Shown: positions 1-12,600 of the stretch, in pieces
Layout of the letters: each line of letters begins with the position of its first letter
Position numbering within the stretch: position 1 is the stretch's first letter
DNA from: Rhizophagus clarus
Taxonomy: Eukaryota; Glomeromycota; Glomeromycetes; Glomerales; Glomeraceae
Length of the DNA stretch: 64,000 nucleotides
Direction: 5' to 3'
Assembly: GCA_015698045.1 (NCBI GenBank)
Contig: BLAL01000246.1
Coordinates: 620,001 to 684,000 of the forward strand
Position numbers and translations under genes: made by a program
The notes under the pieces: model-generated
Databases searched by the model: none
What the model was told of the DNA's origin: nothing
What the model saw: the letters and a program-made list of their open reading frames with translations, nothing else

Positions 1-195
1 CAATTACTAAATATTATCCCTCGTGATAAATTAAAATTATCAACACAAATTCAACACAAATTCAACAAATTTAACGAAATTTGGCCAAAATTAACAAATT
101 TTTTACCAGAATTATCAACACAAATTGAACACAAATTGAACACAAATTTCAGCTACGATTTATTTATGTCACACCCGTATTGTTAAGAATTAATA
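1..195 (+). repeat. left terminal inverted repeat of the Plavaka-like element
   Basis: Reverse-complement partner of 5904-6095. Both arms share the run of AACACAAATTCAACACAAAT-type words, a central TTTGGCCAAAATTAA-like block and an inner edge at TTATGTCACACCCG. The outer end is cut by the window boundary. A handful of substitutions and short indels separate the arms. Confidence 0.85.
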
Positions 196-271
196 ACCAT
201 TTTATTTATTAAAACTATATTATTATGGTAAAAAAAATGCTATTACGTGTGATATATATAAAAAATAATAT

Positions 272-1671
272 TTATTTCCTATGCAACCCATAATTCTCTA
301 ATAAACTATTTACATACTGACCTTCCTCCTCTGTGTTATAAGAGTCACTAGAAAGTATATTATCGTCAGCTATGCTATCGTTAGCCGCACCATTGTTGGC
401 CGCACTATCGTTAGCCACACTATCGTTAGGCCTACCATCGTTAGTCGCACCATCGTCAGCCGCACCTGCTCCATCGTCAGCTGCTCCATCACCACCATTA
501 TCTACATCATTACCATCATGAGAATCATCGTCCGAATGTGTAAATTTATCCCTATTTTCCAACTTTTGCTAAAAATAAATAAATAAATAAATAAACTGTA
601 ATTCAAATAATTCACATTTTGCAAATTGTAAATTAAAAACTTACTAAGTTGTTGATTATCTTTGACTTCATTATACTTTCGCTCATTTGAATGTTTTGAT
701 TATTAGGATTTAAGTACGTTTCACATATGCTAATCGCATAAGCTATTTGTGTTTTTGAGGGATTTTTATTTTCTTTTCGCAACTTATCGATTATCAGCGA
801 CATATATGTCGTAGGTTGCCTATCTTTAACCTTTTTAAATAGGTTGTTGTAATATCTTTTCACCTCCGGCTTACTCTTCCATTCCTGAATCTTTGACGGA
901 CTAACCTGAGTGTTAATAGACGGTAATTTATGCCCAGTCGCTTCAAAAACAGAATACATAACATCTTTGACTCTAGACGTGAACGTCCCTCGTATGCTTC
1001 TATATTGTTGTACTAACTATTAAAAAAAAATATTAGTATGAAATTTAATAAAATTCATAATTGCTTTAACTTACAGTTGGAACAATTTTTTTTTCGAAAA
1101 AAATAATCCATTGATTTTTTTTGAACTGGCGTATAAATTCCAGGTTTTCGTCTTTTAAATATTTTTCGGTAGCGAATTTGTACTCGTCTTGCGAAGGATA
1201 AATAAAATTTTCAAATAAAATTTTCGACACCTTCTTAACGAGCTCCTAATCAAACGAGGTTAGCATTTCAGGTTTACATTAAATAATATTCATCTTTATT
1301 ACCTTTATATACTCTGGATCTATTGTATTATTATTTTTGTTATCATCGTTGAGCTTTTTTTCTATGCCTGAGAGACGGGTTTTGAGATTTTTTTGTCCGG
1401 TGATAAGAACTTCAAGCTTAGAAATTATCTGCGAATTGGTTCTTAATAGTTTCTCTATTGATTTTTTATTAACTTTAACAATAAAATATAATTTACTATA
1501 TATTATATAATTTCTTATAAAAAATATGATACATATCATGTCATATATACCTTCAACGTTATCGTCTGATAATCTTATTCGTTTCTCGGCTTCACTACTC
1601 TTCTCAGTATTACGTCTTGAGATTCTTTCATTATCATCAATATTTCATTTTTCAGCACGTTTTGTAGCCAT
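272..1671 (-). pseudogene. element-borne accessory gene, five exons, one internal TGA
   Basis: Five exons on the minus strand: 1671-1551, 1472-1303, 1245-1075, 1016-645 and 568-272. All junctions are GT...AG (two donors are the consensus GTAAG) and phases agree, giving 377 codons including the stop. The start is the ATG at 1671; codon 9 is TGA (1645-1647), and no later ATG lies in exon 1, so the frame is broken unless the stop is read through. The product would have a basic N-terminus, a coiled-coil-like segment (EKLLRTNSQIISKLE region), a globular middle containing WIIFFEKKIVPT and EVKRYYNNLFKKVKD, and a low-complexity Asp/Asn/Ala/Gly tail with repeated ANDS-like units. I recall similar hypothetical proteins in glomeromycete genomes but assign no function. 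It is transcribed divergently from the transposase inside the same inverted repeats, suggesting an element-borne partner gene. Confidence 0.72.
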
Positions 1672-1679
1672 CGGGATAA

Positions 1680-1870
1680 TATGTGAGGGAGGAGATATGA
1701 ACTAAACTCGAAAAGGAGAAAAAGATATTACTAGAAATTTGAAGAGGAACTAGAAATAAGAAAGGAGAAAAATATGAGAAAAAGGGGAAAGACATGAACC
1801 AGAAATTTGAAAATGAGGAACTAAAAATACGAAAAAGGGGAAATACATAAACCAGAGGTTCAGAAAAAGG
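1680..1870 (-). repeat. purine-rich degenerate repeat upstream of the accessory gene
   Basis: On the plus strand, 3-4 imperfect repetitions of a 40-55-bp A/G-rich unit with shared words such as ACTAGAAAT, GGAGAAAAA and AACCAGA. On the coding strand of the accessory gene this is a pyrimidine-rich patch just upstream of the ATG at 1671, so it could be a promoter or leader element. No coding sense is apparent. From 1870 to 2330 I see only AT-rich sequence with scattered GCGAAATATT and GGCTGATCA-type words. Confidence 0.4.
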
Positions 1871-2334
1871 AGGCAAGCTGTCATAACGTCATTTCCGCCA
1901 TTCTATACTAAAAAAGAAAAAAAACTTGCGAAATATTGCGAAAAATGGATAAACTAATGCGAAATATTATGAAAAATGAATGAACTAATGCAAAAATTTT
2001 GCATCGTGATATTACGAAAAAAAAATTGTAACACTTTCATGAGAGAATTTTTAAAAAAACTCTCGTAAAAGCATATAGTACAATCGAAGTATTAATCAAT
2101 ACCCATTTATAAAAAAATAAGATGTTACACATGTTGGGGCTTTGTATGCATGGCAAAAAAAAGTTGCAGCCAGTGAACTCATTTGGCTGATCAGATCTTG
2201 AACGCTTATAACTGATTATCGCATAAATTTGTGGCTGATCATCCGTCCATTATTGTAAAATGTGTTAAGCCAATAAATTTGCGGCTGATTATCAGATGAT
2301 TAGCCGATTGAATAAGCCATATTAGCCATCCGGA

Positions 2335-2660
2335 TTCTTACAGCCCGTTACAGCAAATTCAAAATATGTAAAACATTCAGCACTTTTGCTGTCAGGTTCG
2401 CGGGTTGACAGGTTGCCGGCAAGTTGAAATAGTAAACAAAATAATAAACAATATTTATATGTTACATCATAAACTTGTTACATTTATTTTTAGATTTGCC
2501 AGCCCATGAACTCGGCAAGTTCCTGGCAGCAAAATTGCTGAGTGTTTCACATATTTTAAATTTTGCTATAATGCGTAAATTTGCGAATGATTCTGCGATA
2601 TTAGCCACCAGATTCTTACAGCCAGTTCCATTCATTAATGCGTAAATTTGCGTAGTCATA
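2335..2660. repeat. imperfect foldback (MITE-like) repeat
   Basis: The left arm (about 2350-2425) contains CAAATTCAAAATATGTAAAA, CAGCACTTTTGCTGTCAGG and GCCGGCAAG. The right arm (about 2500-2578), read in reverse complement, contains the same words in the same order with substitutions (CAGCAATTTTGCTGCCAGG). A spacer of about 80 bp separates them. The outer words ATTCTTACAGCC and TTAGCCA recur on both sides, but as direct rather than inverted copies. It lies in the shared promoter space between the two genes of the element. Confidence 0.55.
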
Positions 2661-2809
2661 TCTATTCAAATAACTCAATCAATTGTAATCCATTCAATTA
2701 ATTCATAAATTTTTACAATGAAATATAATTTTATTAACACACAAAATCTCATATAAATTGAATAGTGAATTAATACTTTTCATTAAATTTGACGTATTAA
2801 TTTAGCAAT

Positions 2810-5798
2810 ATGAGTTTCAAATGCCTCCTTTGTATGCGAATATTCAGTCAACGCTTTGCATATACTCAACACGCCCAAAAATGCTTAAAAAATGTAGAAG
2901 TAGAAGTAGAAGAAGATGATGATAATAATGATAGTGAAAAATATAGCAGTGAAATGGATACAAGAAGTAATCTAAGTAGTGAATATGAAAATGATAAAGT
3001 TGAGGTAATTATGTTATTTCAGATTATTCTTTTTAAAGCTCTCAAGAAAAAGCTCAAATTATACTAACTCATTTGGTTTATAATTTTAGGTGGATGATGA
3101 TAATGATGTACAAAATATGTCATTTGACAGTATTGGAAGTTCAATATCAGAGATGAGCCTTGAAGATAGTAACTTTGAAAATATATTAGATTCATCTGAA
3201 GAGCCTGAAATTTTTGAAGAACCCAAAAATCTCAATACCAAAACTTGCACAGAATTTCCTAATGATGCTTATAAAGATCTAATGTTATTAGTAACGAAAT
3301 ATAAAATAAACAATAAAGGTGGTAATGAAATAATACGTTTTTTTAATAAACATTCAAATCTTACAGAATCACCATTACCAAAAAATATCGAACAGGGACG
3401 AGCATTTATGAATAATATGAAGTTTTTTAATTTAGAATTTAGTAAAGTTCTTATAACAAAACATGAGGATAAAGATTATTTTCTTTATTATCAAAACTTA
3501 ATACAGTGCATCAAAAATATCTTAACTGTTCCTGACATAACACAAAATTTTGCGCTATCTTACGAAAACTATGAGGTAAATAGTAAATATTAGTTAATTC
3601 AATAATCTAAATAATATTTATTTTAATTTATTTATATTATTTTATAGTATAATAGAGAAAGTATTTACAGTGAACAAAACACTGGAAAATGGTGAAAAAC
3701 TACGCAAGAATCCTTACCTACTGGTTCCAAATTATTATCAATTATTTTATATTCAGATGCAACAACTACAGATACATTAGGAAAAAGTCAATTGCATCCA
3801 ATATATATTACATTAGGTAATATCCCAATATGGCGTCGTAATAAACAGGATGCAAAGCAACTTTTGGGATATTTACCAATTTTAGAAGCTGCAAATAAAG
3901 ATCTGGTTCGTGATACCTTTCATAAATCTTTACGTCATTTACTAGAACCAATTATTTTATTAAAAGATGGTATAGACCTTTTTATAAATAATGAAAATAC
4001 CTGGTTTTATCCTAGAGTTTCAACTATTATTGCAGATTGGCCGGAGGCTGCAAGTTTTTGTTTAGTTTATAAATCCTCCAATTCAAACCTTTCATGTCAC
4101 TCCTGTTTAGTTAAAAGGGAAAATCTTGCAAATATAGACTTATCGGTTAACGATGTAATACTAAGAACTCATGATGAAATGCGTAAACATTTTGAAAATG
4201 ATACACAAAGATCTATTTGCATAGAATCTGTACATAATTTTTTTTGGGATTTACCGTAAGTATACAAAAGTAGAAATAATTATAATAACATATATATATA
4301 TTAATTATAAATATTTATATTATCAAGGAATATAAATATCTACTTGGCTACTGTTCCTGACAGAATGCATCATTTAGATTTAGGATTATTTCGTTATCAA
4401 ATTATCTTCACGTGCGATATCTTAAAATCGCAACATGTTAATAGTAATAAATTAGTTGAAGAAATAGATCGCTGTCTAGCAGCAATTCCACGTTTTCCCG
4501 GCATTAAAATTTTTTCCAATGGACTGCAGTCAATTGCAAGATTAACTGCTAGTGAATATCGAAGTTTGATGAAAGTCATGATATTTGTTATTGATAATTT
4601 ATATGATGAAAATAATAACGAAGTAGATAATTTTGTAAATAATGATGATCTTACGAAATTGTACGAATATTGGAATGAAATGTATATTTTAAGTAGATAT
4701 GAAGAATTTAGTGAAAGTGACTTGGAGAAATTTAATGTATGTATTAAAATTTTAGTAAAATTGAAAATTTAAATTAAATAAATTAAATTAATATTTAAAT
4801 TTTAGGATGCAATACATAGATGGGCCCGGATGTTTGTCAAGGCTTTTAAATTTGTTTTTCCTTTCAATTTAAAGTTACCTAAATTGCATTCATGGGTTTA
4901 TCATATTATTGACTCAATACGATCTTATGGCGCAATAAATGGCTATACTACAGAAACTTACGAAAGTCTTCACAAATATTTTGTTAAAATACCCTACCGA
5001 ATTAGCAATAAAAAAGATGTCAAACCTCAGCTTTTACGAACTGTAAGTATTTGAAAATTTATTTATTATATATATTTATTATATAACTTAAGATGGAAAT
5101 TAAATTAATAGATAAAACGTCAAGCAATATCTATTAGAATGTCTCAACATTCAGTGAATCCGGCAAAAACACCTTGCACTTATAAATTTTCTGCAAAACT
5201 CTTTGAATTCTCTTTACAAGATGCAAATACATTTTTTAATGAAAAAAAAGATTCTGTAGACAATAAAATGCAGACTGGTTTTGCTAGATTTATAAGTTGT
5301 CTGGATTCATATCTAGATTTACTTGATGGTTTCACAATTATTGGTGAAATCCGAATAAATATATACAGATCGGTAACACTGGAAAATGGTGCCATAATGC
5401 GTGCCACAAACAGGTATCATAATAAAGTATGGTTTAGCGACATAGCTATTTCAATGGATTCTGAAGAATCAAATGATTATATATCAGACAAAGGACTTTG
5501 TTATGGACAGGTATTTTTCCAATTTATGTAATAATTTATTATAAAAGTATTAATAAATATTTATTATTTATAGGCCTTATTGTTAGCAGAAGTATTAACA
5601 GACCCACCGCTAAATCTCGCATTAATTCAATGGTACGATTTTAAATCTAAAAGAAACCCATATTTATATGGATGTTCTCACTTAAAATTGATAGAATTAT
5701 ATAACTTTGTAGCTATAGAGTCTATACATGGTGTCGTTCATATAGTACCCCGATTTGATAAACAAAATGAATATTTCGTAAATAAATATATTTTTTAG
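2810..5798 (+). pseudogene. Plavaka/KDZ-like transposase, seven exons, one internal TGA
   Basis: Exons 2810-3004, 3090-3575, 3648-4255, 4328-4736, 4806-5042, 5112-5510 and 5574-5798 join in phase through GT...AG introns of 63-85 bp to 853 codons. Exon 1 starts with a C2HC zinc finger (CLLC ... HAQKC), followed by an acidic stretch. The middle has Plavaka-type blocks: HPIYITLGNIP, LLGYLP, a paired-cysteine CHSC, FWDLP and PDRMHHLDLGLFRY; the later part has LPKLHSWVYHI and ETYESLHKYF. These match my knowledge of the fungal Plavaka family (CACTA-related cut-and-paste transposases acting in the nucleus on inverted repeats). The TGA at 3693-3695 follows TGG where relatives usually have a second Trp, so a TGG-to-TGA change is likely. 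Apart from that codon I see no frame damage. The acidic N-terminus is variable in such families and less certain. Confidence 0.8.
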
Positions 5799-5903
5799 TC
5801 ACTTGATATAGAAATTTTGATTTATTTTAATAAAATTATATCCTTAAAAGAATTTATGGTCACGTTTTGCATATCATAAATAAAATGCAGATTTATTTAT
5901 TTA

Positions 5904-6095
5904 ATTATTAATAACGCGGGTGTGACATAAATAAATCGTGACTGAAATTTGTGTTCAATTTGTGTTGATAATTCTGGTAAAAAATTATTAATTTTGGCCA
6001 AATTTCGTTAAATTTGTTAAATTTGTATTGAATTTGTGTTGAATTTGTGTTGCGTAATTTTTTATTTATTACAAGGGGATGATATTTAGTAATTG
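5904..6095 (-). repeat. right terminal inverted repeat of the Plavaka-like element
   Basis: Mirror of 1-195, with inner edge at CGGGTGTGACATAAATAAAT and outer edge at GATATTTAGTAATTG (about 6081-6095). The sequence beyond it (GTATGTACGATGTACAAG) has no counterpart in the window, so the exact terminus and target duplication are undetermined. Confidence 0.85.
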
Positions 6096-6615
6096 TATGT
6101 ACGATGTACAAGATTTTTTTTATGATTTTTTTAAGAAATGTACGCAAAATATTTAATCAGAATATAATTATTTTTAATTAAATTGATTAAAAAAAATTAA
6201 TTTTTTTAAGAAATGTATGCGAAATATTTAAAATTCAATAGAATGTGCTAATAATAAATTGTTTTATTTTTAAATATGATATATTGATATTTATATTTAA
6301 AACAATTAAACATGTACATGATTTTCAATTATTTTTAATTGAAATGAAACTGAAATCAAACTAAGATTTTTTTTATTTTTTGATTTAATCATGATATTTA
6401 TATTTAGATAATCCATATCCGCATGAGATTTAATTAATATGTTTAATGATGAAAAGTGTAATAAATTAAATTTTAATTGAAACGAATTGAAACGAGAAAT
6501 AAAATCAAACCAAAGAGGTATTGTTCAAATTTTATTTAAAGTGACATTTTACGACTTTCTTTCAAATTTTTACTCATCCCAAAATCAAATTATAAAAATC
6601 AAATCTAAACTAATA
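6096..6615. other. AT-rich intergenic stretch with a short direct repeat
   Basis: Between the transposon and the Myb/SANT-like gene. It holds two copies of a TTTTTTAAGAAATGTACGCA-like word (about 6125 and 6205) followed by AAATATTTAA, and two related AATTGAAA-rich segments near 6330 and 6475. No coding signal. The 3' part must contain the promoter of the gene starting at 6616; no clear TATA or CCAAT element stands out. Confidence 0.4.
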
Positions 6616-9600
6616 ATGTCTCGCCACACACGTTCACGTCATTCCCACTATAATGTCCATTGAAACTGGGCTATGATGGACGAATTTGTTGACATACACC
6701 GTGACAGAAACCGCGTCTACCACAATATTAATGGTAGAAGCTGCTATGATTTTTGGGACTCTGTTGCCAATAGGTTCATATGACTAATATCTATAATTTC
6801 TTTAAGAAAGAATTTAAATTCAAGGCAAACGCGGCATAGTAGCCAATATCTTTATTAATTATTATTAAATCGATATAATTTATAAACATAAAAGAAAACA
6901 AAATAAAATAAAACCAACTAAAAATAAAGCTAAATAGTCTCCTAAGTAAAAATAAAGTAATAAAAATTAATCTAAAAAGAAAAATCACATTACACTAAAT
7001 TTCCCTAGATCTTCCCCCTTGATATATTCCAACCAAAGTAGAAGCAACTATGCTAACATAATAACGGATAACATGCCCACTATAAAAATCGACATCCCAT
7101 CCTGCAAAAGCTGTTATTAAGTAGCACCGTTAGACGACCCGTAAAACCCGACAAATGATTATACCATGACAATCCCTGTATTATCGAGCTCTTAATCCAA
7201 TCGGCTCCAGAGTCACGTGAGATCACGAGATGGGTCGGAGGAGGTAAAGAAGAGAAAGGCACGTACGGAGTAGCAGGCAAATTAGAAGGCCGAGGAGTAG
7301 TTTTTAACTTAAGGGTAATGTTCATCGCGTCTTCCCATTTACTTTTATCATAGGTACGCAGATTTCAAATGCGTTTCCTGAGCTTCTGAATGAAGTTATT
7401 ATGAATCGCAGCTACCACCTTCACAGCTGACTGTCTGGGAATAGATAAATCAACAAATAAATCAATAAAAAGTCAGGGTAAACATCCCCGAATGAGTGCA
7501 TAAGAGGACCAATTAGAAGAAGAAATAGTCCAACAAGAAAGAGAAGAGAGCTTCCGGAGCAGGGGAGTGGGATCCATATCAGCCAATTCACCAGCTTCAC
7601 GGAGTTTAGAGAACAAATGGTTCTGGTAGGATTGGAGAATCTGATGTATAACGGCACGGCGTTTAGAACAAAGGATAAGGTGCATCAAGTCTTCCTTACG
7701 ATCGCAGCATGAACGGCACGTCAGAAGATCAATGTAGAGATCAGGGTGAGTAATCTTCAACCTCTCCAAGAGAGGCAAATCATCGAGGAAGAGTTTGAAC
7801 TTGAAGGTATAATGCCGTGAAGCGTGATGAGCCTGAAAGGAAGCATCATGCACTGGAGAATAATTGAGAGTGAACCAAGTAAGATCCCAGTCAATCACAT
7901 AGTCGTCCCTATCAACTAAACAAAATGTAAACTGAAAACGTTTAAGTGATAGAAGATCATTCATATAGGCAGCCTGAAAATAAGTTTTAAAAAGTCGTCT
8001 AAGATTGGATTCGCAAATAACGTCATCGTAAACCAGGCGAACATTATGCGAAGAAGCGAGAGCGGCCATGGGAAGGAGAACGGCATCATCGGAGTGATGA
8101 GCAGAATTAGCGAGAGAGTCGGCAAATTCATTCCAATAATTGCTATCGTGGCCTTTGACCTTAACAGAAAAAACTGTTAGACGTTTCGCGTGGATGGAAC
8201 ATTCTATAAAATTTAAATTCAAGGCAAACGCGGCATAGTAACCAATATCTTTATTAATTATTATTTAACTGATACAATTTATAATCATAAAAAGAAACAA
8301 CAAAAAAAAAATAAAACTAACTAAAAATAAAGCTATATAGTCTCCTAAGTAAAAATAAAGTAATAAAAATTAGTCTAAAAGAATAATCACATTACACTAA
8401 ATTTCCCTAGATCTTCCCCCTTGATATATCCCAACCAAAGTAGAAGCAACTATGCTAACATAATAACGGATAACACGCCCACTATAAAAATCGACATCCC
8501 ATCCTGCAAAAGCTGTTATTAAGTAGCACCGTTAGACGACCCATAAAACCTGACAAATGATTATACCATGGTAATCCCTGAGTCATCGAGTTCTTAATCC
8601 AATCAAAACCGGAGTCACGTGAAGTCACGAGATGGGTCGGAGGAGGTAGCGAAGAAAAGGGCACATACGTGGAAACAGGCAAATTAGAAGGCCGAGGAGT
8701 AGTTTTTAATTTAAGAGTAATGTGCATGGCGTCTTCCCATCGACTTTTGTCAAAGGTACGCGGATTCCAGATGCGTCTACGAAGTTTCTGGATGAAATTG
8801 TTGTGAATCGCAGCTACGACCTTCATAGCAGACTGCCTAGGAATGGATAATTCTTCGAATAAATCAATAAAAAGTTTGGGCAAACAACCCCGGATGAGAG
8901 CATAAGAGGACCAATTAGAAGAGGAAATAGACCAGCAAGAAAGAGAAGAAAGCTTCCTGATCATCGGAGTGGGATCCACATCAGCCAAATCGCCAGCTTC
9001 ATGAAGCTTGGAGAATAGATGATTCTGGTAGGATTGAAAAATCTGATGCATAGCGGTACGTCGTTTGGAGCAGAGAATGAGATGCATCAGGTCTTCTTTA
9101 CGCATGCAGCAAGAGCGACAAGTTAAAATTTCAATATAAAGATCTGGACGTGTAATTTTCAACTTCTCCAGGAGAGGCAAGTCATCAAGGAAAAGCTTAA
9201 ATTTGAAAGTATAATGTCTCGAAGCGTGGTGAGCTTGAAAGGAAGCGTCGTGAGACAGAGAGTAATTAAGGGTGAACCAGGTAAGATCCCAGTCAACGAT
9301 ATAATCATTCCGATCAGTCAGACAAAAGGTAAACTGAAAGCGCTTGAGTAATAAAAGGTCCCTCATATAAGTAGCTTGATAATAAACCTTAAAGAGGCGC
9401 CTAGGATTGGATTCACAAACAATGTCGTCGTACACCAGGCGGACGTTGTGCGAGGAGGTGATGATGGCCTCAGGAAGGGGAAAAGCATCATCTGACTGAT
9501 GTGCAGAGTTAGCAAGAGAATTGGCAAAATCATTCCAATAATTGCCATCGTGACCTTTGACTTTAACGGGAAGAACTGACAGTCGTTTTTCACGAATACA

Positions 9601-12600
9601 ACATTCTATAGAGGCCCATAGTTCAAAATTGGTAGTTTTGTAATAGAATCGACTGTTAGTATAAGTAAAGGAAGCGCAAGAACGCAAACCATCTACAGCG
9701 GCTTGAGAGTCTGTGTATATAGAAACAACAGAGTTATCTGGAGTAACACTGAGAGTAGCAAAAATCGCAGCAGCTTCAGCTCGAGTGGAGGAAGGCCAAT
9801 TACAAATAGTGCCAAACGCATAAGTGGCAACGGAATTGAGGTAGGGGAGGGAAGGAGAAAAATTGGGGGAAATAGAAAGACGTGTGTAGTATGAGACCAC
9901 CAAAGTACATAGGTCGGCCCAAGAGTAGGGGGAAACCACTTCCGTGATATTAAGCTGAATGCGCTCACTGTTAGTAGGAAGAATCAAGGACCTTAAAAGG
10001 GAAACTGTAAAAGTACACCTTGGTTCAACAGTGGTGTATTTATTAGCAGCAGGGAAGGGAACGTGAGCGTCACAACCCAGGCACGGGTGAAGACGGATAA
10101 CATCACCAGGAGAGGAAAGGCAATCAGATGTCCAATGAACAATTATACAAGTGTCTTTCTTAGGCTGAACGGTAAGCTGCTTGCCGAAAAGAGGAGCAGC
10201 AATGCCATCTAGTGTAACAAGCCAATGCCTATTCTTTTGATTAGTAGTAACCCCAGGAACCAAAGAAACAGCAGGAGTGTCTGTAGGAGAACACACGTAA
10301 CGATCGTATAAACGATCATGAGAGTCCGGGATAGTAGTAGTAGCCTGAATATCCAAGTACCATTTATGTGATAGAGAACGACCTCGTTTATCAGTTAACT
10401 GAGCAATATAGGCAGTCCGATAGGCAGTCCAAGAAACAAGATGGGTGCCAGTGGGCGTGATCAATTGCGAAAGATAATATAAATGACGCTTCCGGAGAAC
10501 TTTAAGGCAAGCCTTAAAGGTTTTTGGGCTCATACATGAATATAAAGGAGTATGGCCAGGCAGAGTAAGGTCCGGACATAGTGAAGAGGAATTAGCATGT
10601 TGCAGCCGGAAGGGGGTGGAGACCATGGAAGCAAGAGTGCAGGCGATATAATCACATTTAAAAGCATTCATATTGGACCATAAAGACCAATCAGCCACCA
10701 TCAAAGAAGAAACAGGAATCAAAAATTGAAATTGAATCAACATTAATCTATAAACAAATAAACGTTGAATAAAAGAAGTAGTAGAATTAGCCATTAAAAA
10801 CAAATTATTAACATGACATTGAATTAAATGGGAAGACAAATTAATCAATCCCAAAGCTTGAGAAAGATATAAAATGGGATTGGAAAGAGCTCGAGAAAAG
10901 TTAGCCTTCTGCTTGACCAACGAGCGGATGAGTCGTGTAGCAATATAACAGTCCTTATCCGAAAGGTGAGTGACTTGCATACGGTATTCAAGCTTAGGGA
11001 TGAGCACCGTATTGTAAAGATAAACGACCTGCTTGGCCGTGAGTTTAGCCGGACGGAGAGTAACGGCGAAGGAACTGCATTCATGAGCAATTTGTTTTTT
11101 GACAAAGTCCCTAGAGCCTTTAATATTGAACCAAACCCCTAAAAACCGAAAAGAAGAGGTAATAGAAATGGGGGTAACAAGAATAGAAGAAATACTATTT
11201 AAAGAAGATAAAGATAAATTGAACGCCACCGGGAATATATCAGAAGTGGTGGTCAAGGGTAGAGAATTTGATATCAAGACATATTTTTGGTGATTGGCAG
11301 AAGTGTTGTTTAGTGCATAAAATTCTTCTGTGGTGGATAGCATATGTTCCAGACCAGCTTTAGACGAAGAGATCAGGGTTGAATCATCTATAAAGACCAG
11401 ATTGTTAATCAAAAGGGTGGATGTCTTATCAGAAGGCGTTGAGAGAAGCGATGGAGAACGCAAAATATAAGGATCCAACATCTCTTTCTTTAGCACAGAC
11501 AAGAGGGGATCGATATATATGACCCAGAGAAGTGGAGAAATCACCTCGCCTTGGTCAATACCAATGCGGACCCGGTAAGAAGGGGTATCACCATGGGCAG
11601 TAAAGACACGGTTTGATCGATTCATAAAAAGCGACAAAATGAGTTTGATGGAAGAAGCAGGCAAGCGAATACGTTCCAAAGCGAATTTCAACATAGTAAG
11701 ATGAACAGAGTCGAACGCTTTAGAGATATCTTGAGAGAAGATCCACAGAGGGAATTGGTACAATTAGCATCATGAATAATAGATTCTAGAGTTATAATAG
11801 GATCGCGGCAAGTTCCTCCAGGTAGGCCAGCGAAATTACCACCAGTGAGAACATTATGAGCAGCAAGGATGGAAGATAAGTGGTTGTAAAAGAGCTTGAC
11901 AAACGATTTCCGGATAACTTCCAAAAGTGTGATGGGCCGAGTATTTTGTAATTGGCACCGCCAATCATGGGGTTTGGGAATGGGAAAGACCATAGCTTGA
12001 CGCCATAGGTTTGGAATGTCAGCGGAAGCAAAACATTTACGGATCAAAATTAAAAGTAGAGCGCTGGCGGTAGGGCCAAGGTGTTTAAGCATTTCGTAAG
12101 TAATCATGGAAGGACCTGGGGCTTTGCCATTGGGCATAGAGGAAACCGTGCTTAACCATTCTTCCAAGGAAGGGGGAGATAAGAGAGAATCATAGATCTC
12201 AGATGAAATTGAATCCATGGGTGAATATTCAGATCGCCATCTATCGGGTAAAGCAGATAGGTGCAGAGGCGGGGTAGCTTTAACGGGAACCGCGTTCTGG
12301 AAGTGGGTGACCACAGCGTCGGAAATATCCAAAGGGTCTGTCAACAGGCGAGGAGCAGTAGGATGGTCGATAAAAACACGATCCAACACTATCCTTCGAT
12401 GGGAACGAGAGAGCACTGAATTGATGAAAGAAGAAATGTTAGTGTCAAAATTGTGATCACGCTTCTCAATATGAGACTTGATGGAAAGGTCTTGATATTC
12501 TTTTTCTTTTAAAAGGTGTAGACCTCTTAATAAAGAAGAGGAATGAGATAAAATATCAAAAATATGTTTGAAATTGTCTGCCCGACAAGAAGATAAAGTA

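Larger units (their letters stand above)
1..6095. mobile_element. Plavaka/CACTA-like DNA transposon with two genes
   Basis: The interval is bounded by long inverted repeats (1-195 and 5904-6095) that match almost base for base after reverse complementing. Inside are two divergent genes: an accessory gene reading left (272-1671) and a Plavaka/KDZ-type transposase reading right (2810-5798), separated by a 1.1-kb spacer. Because the window opens inside the repeat, the outermost left terminus and any target-site duplication cannot be seen, so the true element may start upstream. The two-gene layout within one pair of inverted repeats is seen directly; the family name rests on the transposase. Both genes carry one premature TGA, so this copy is probably recently dead or dying. 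Confidence 0.8.
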
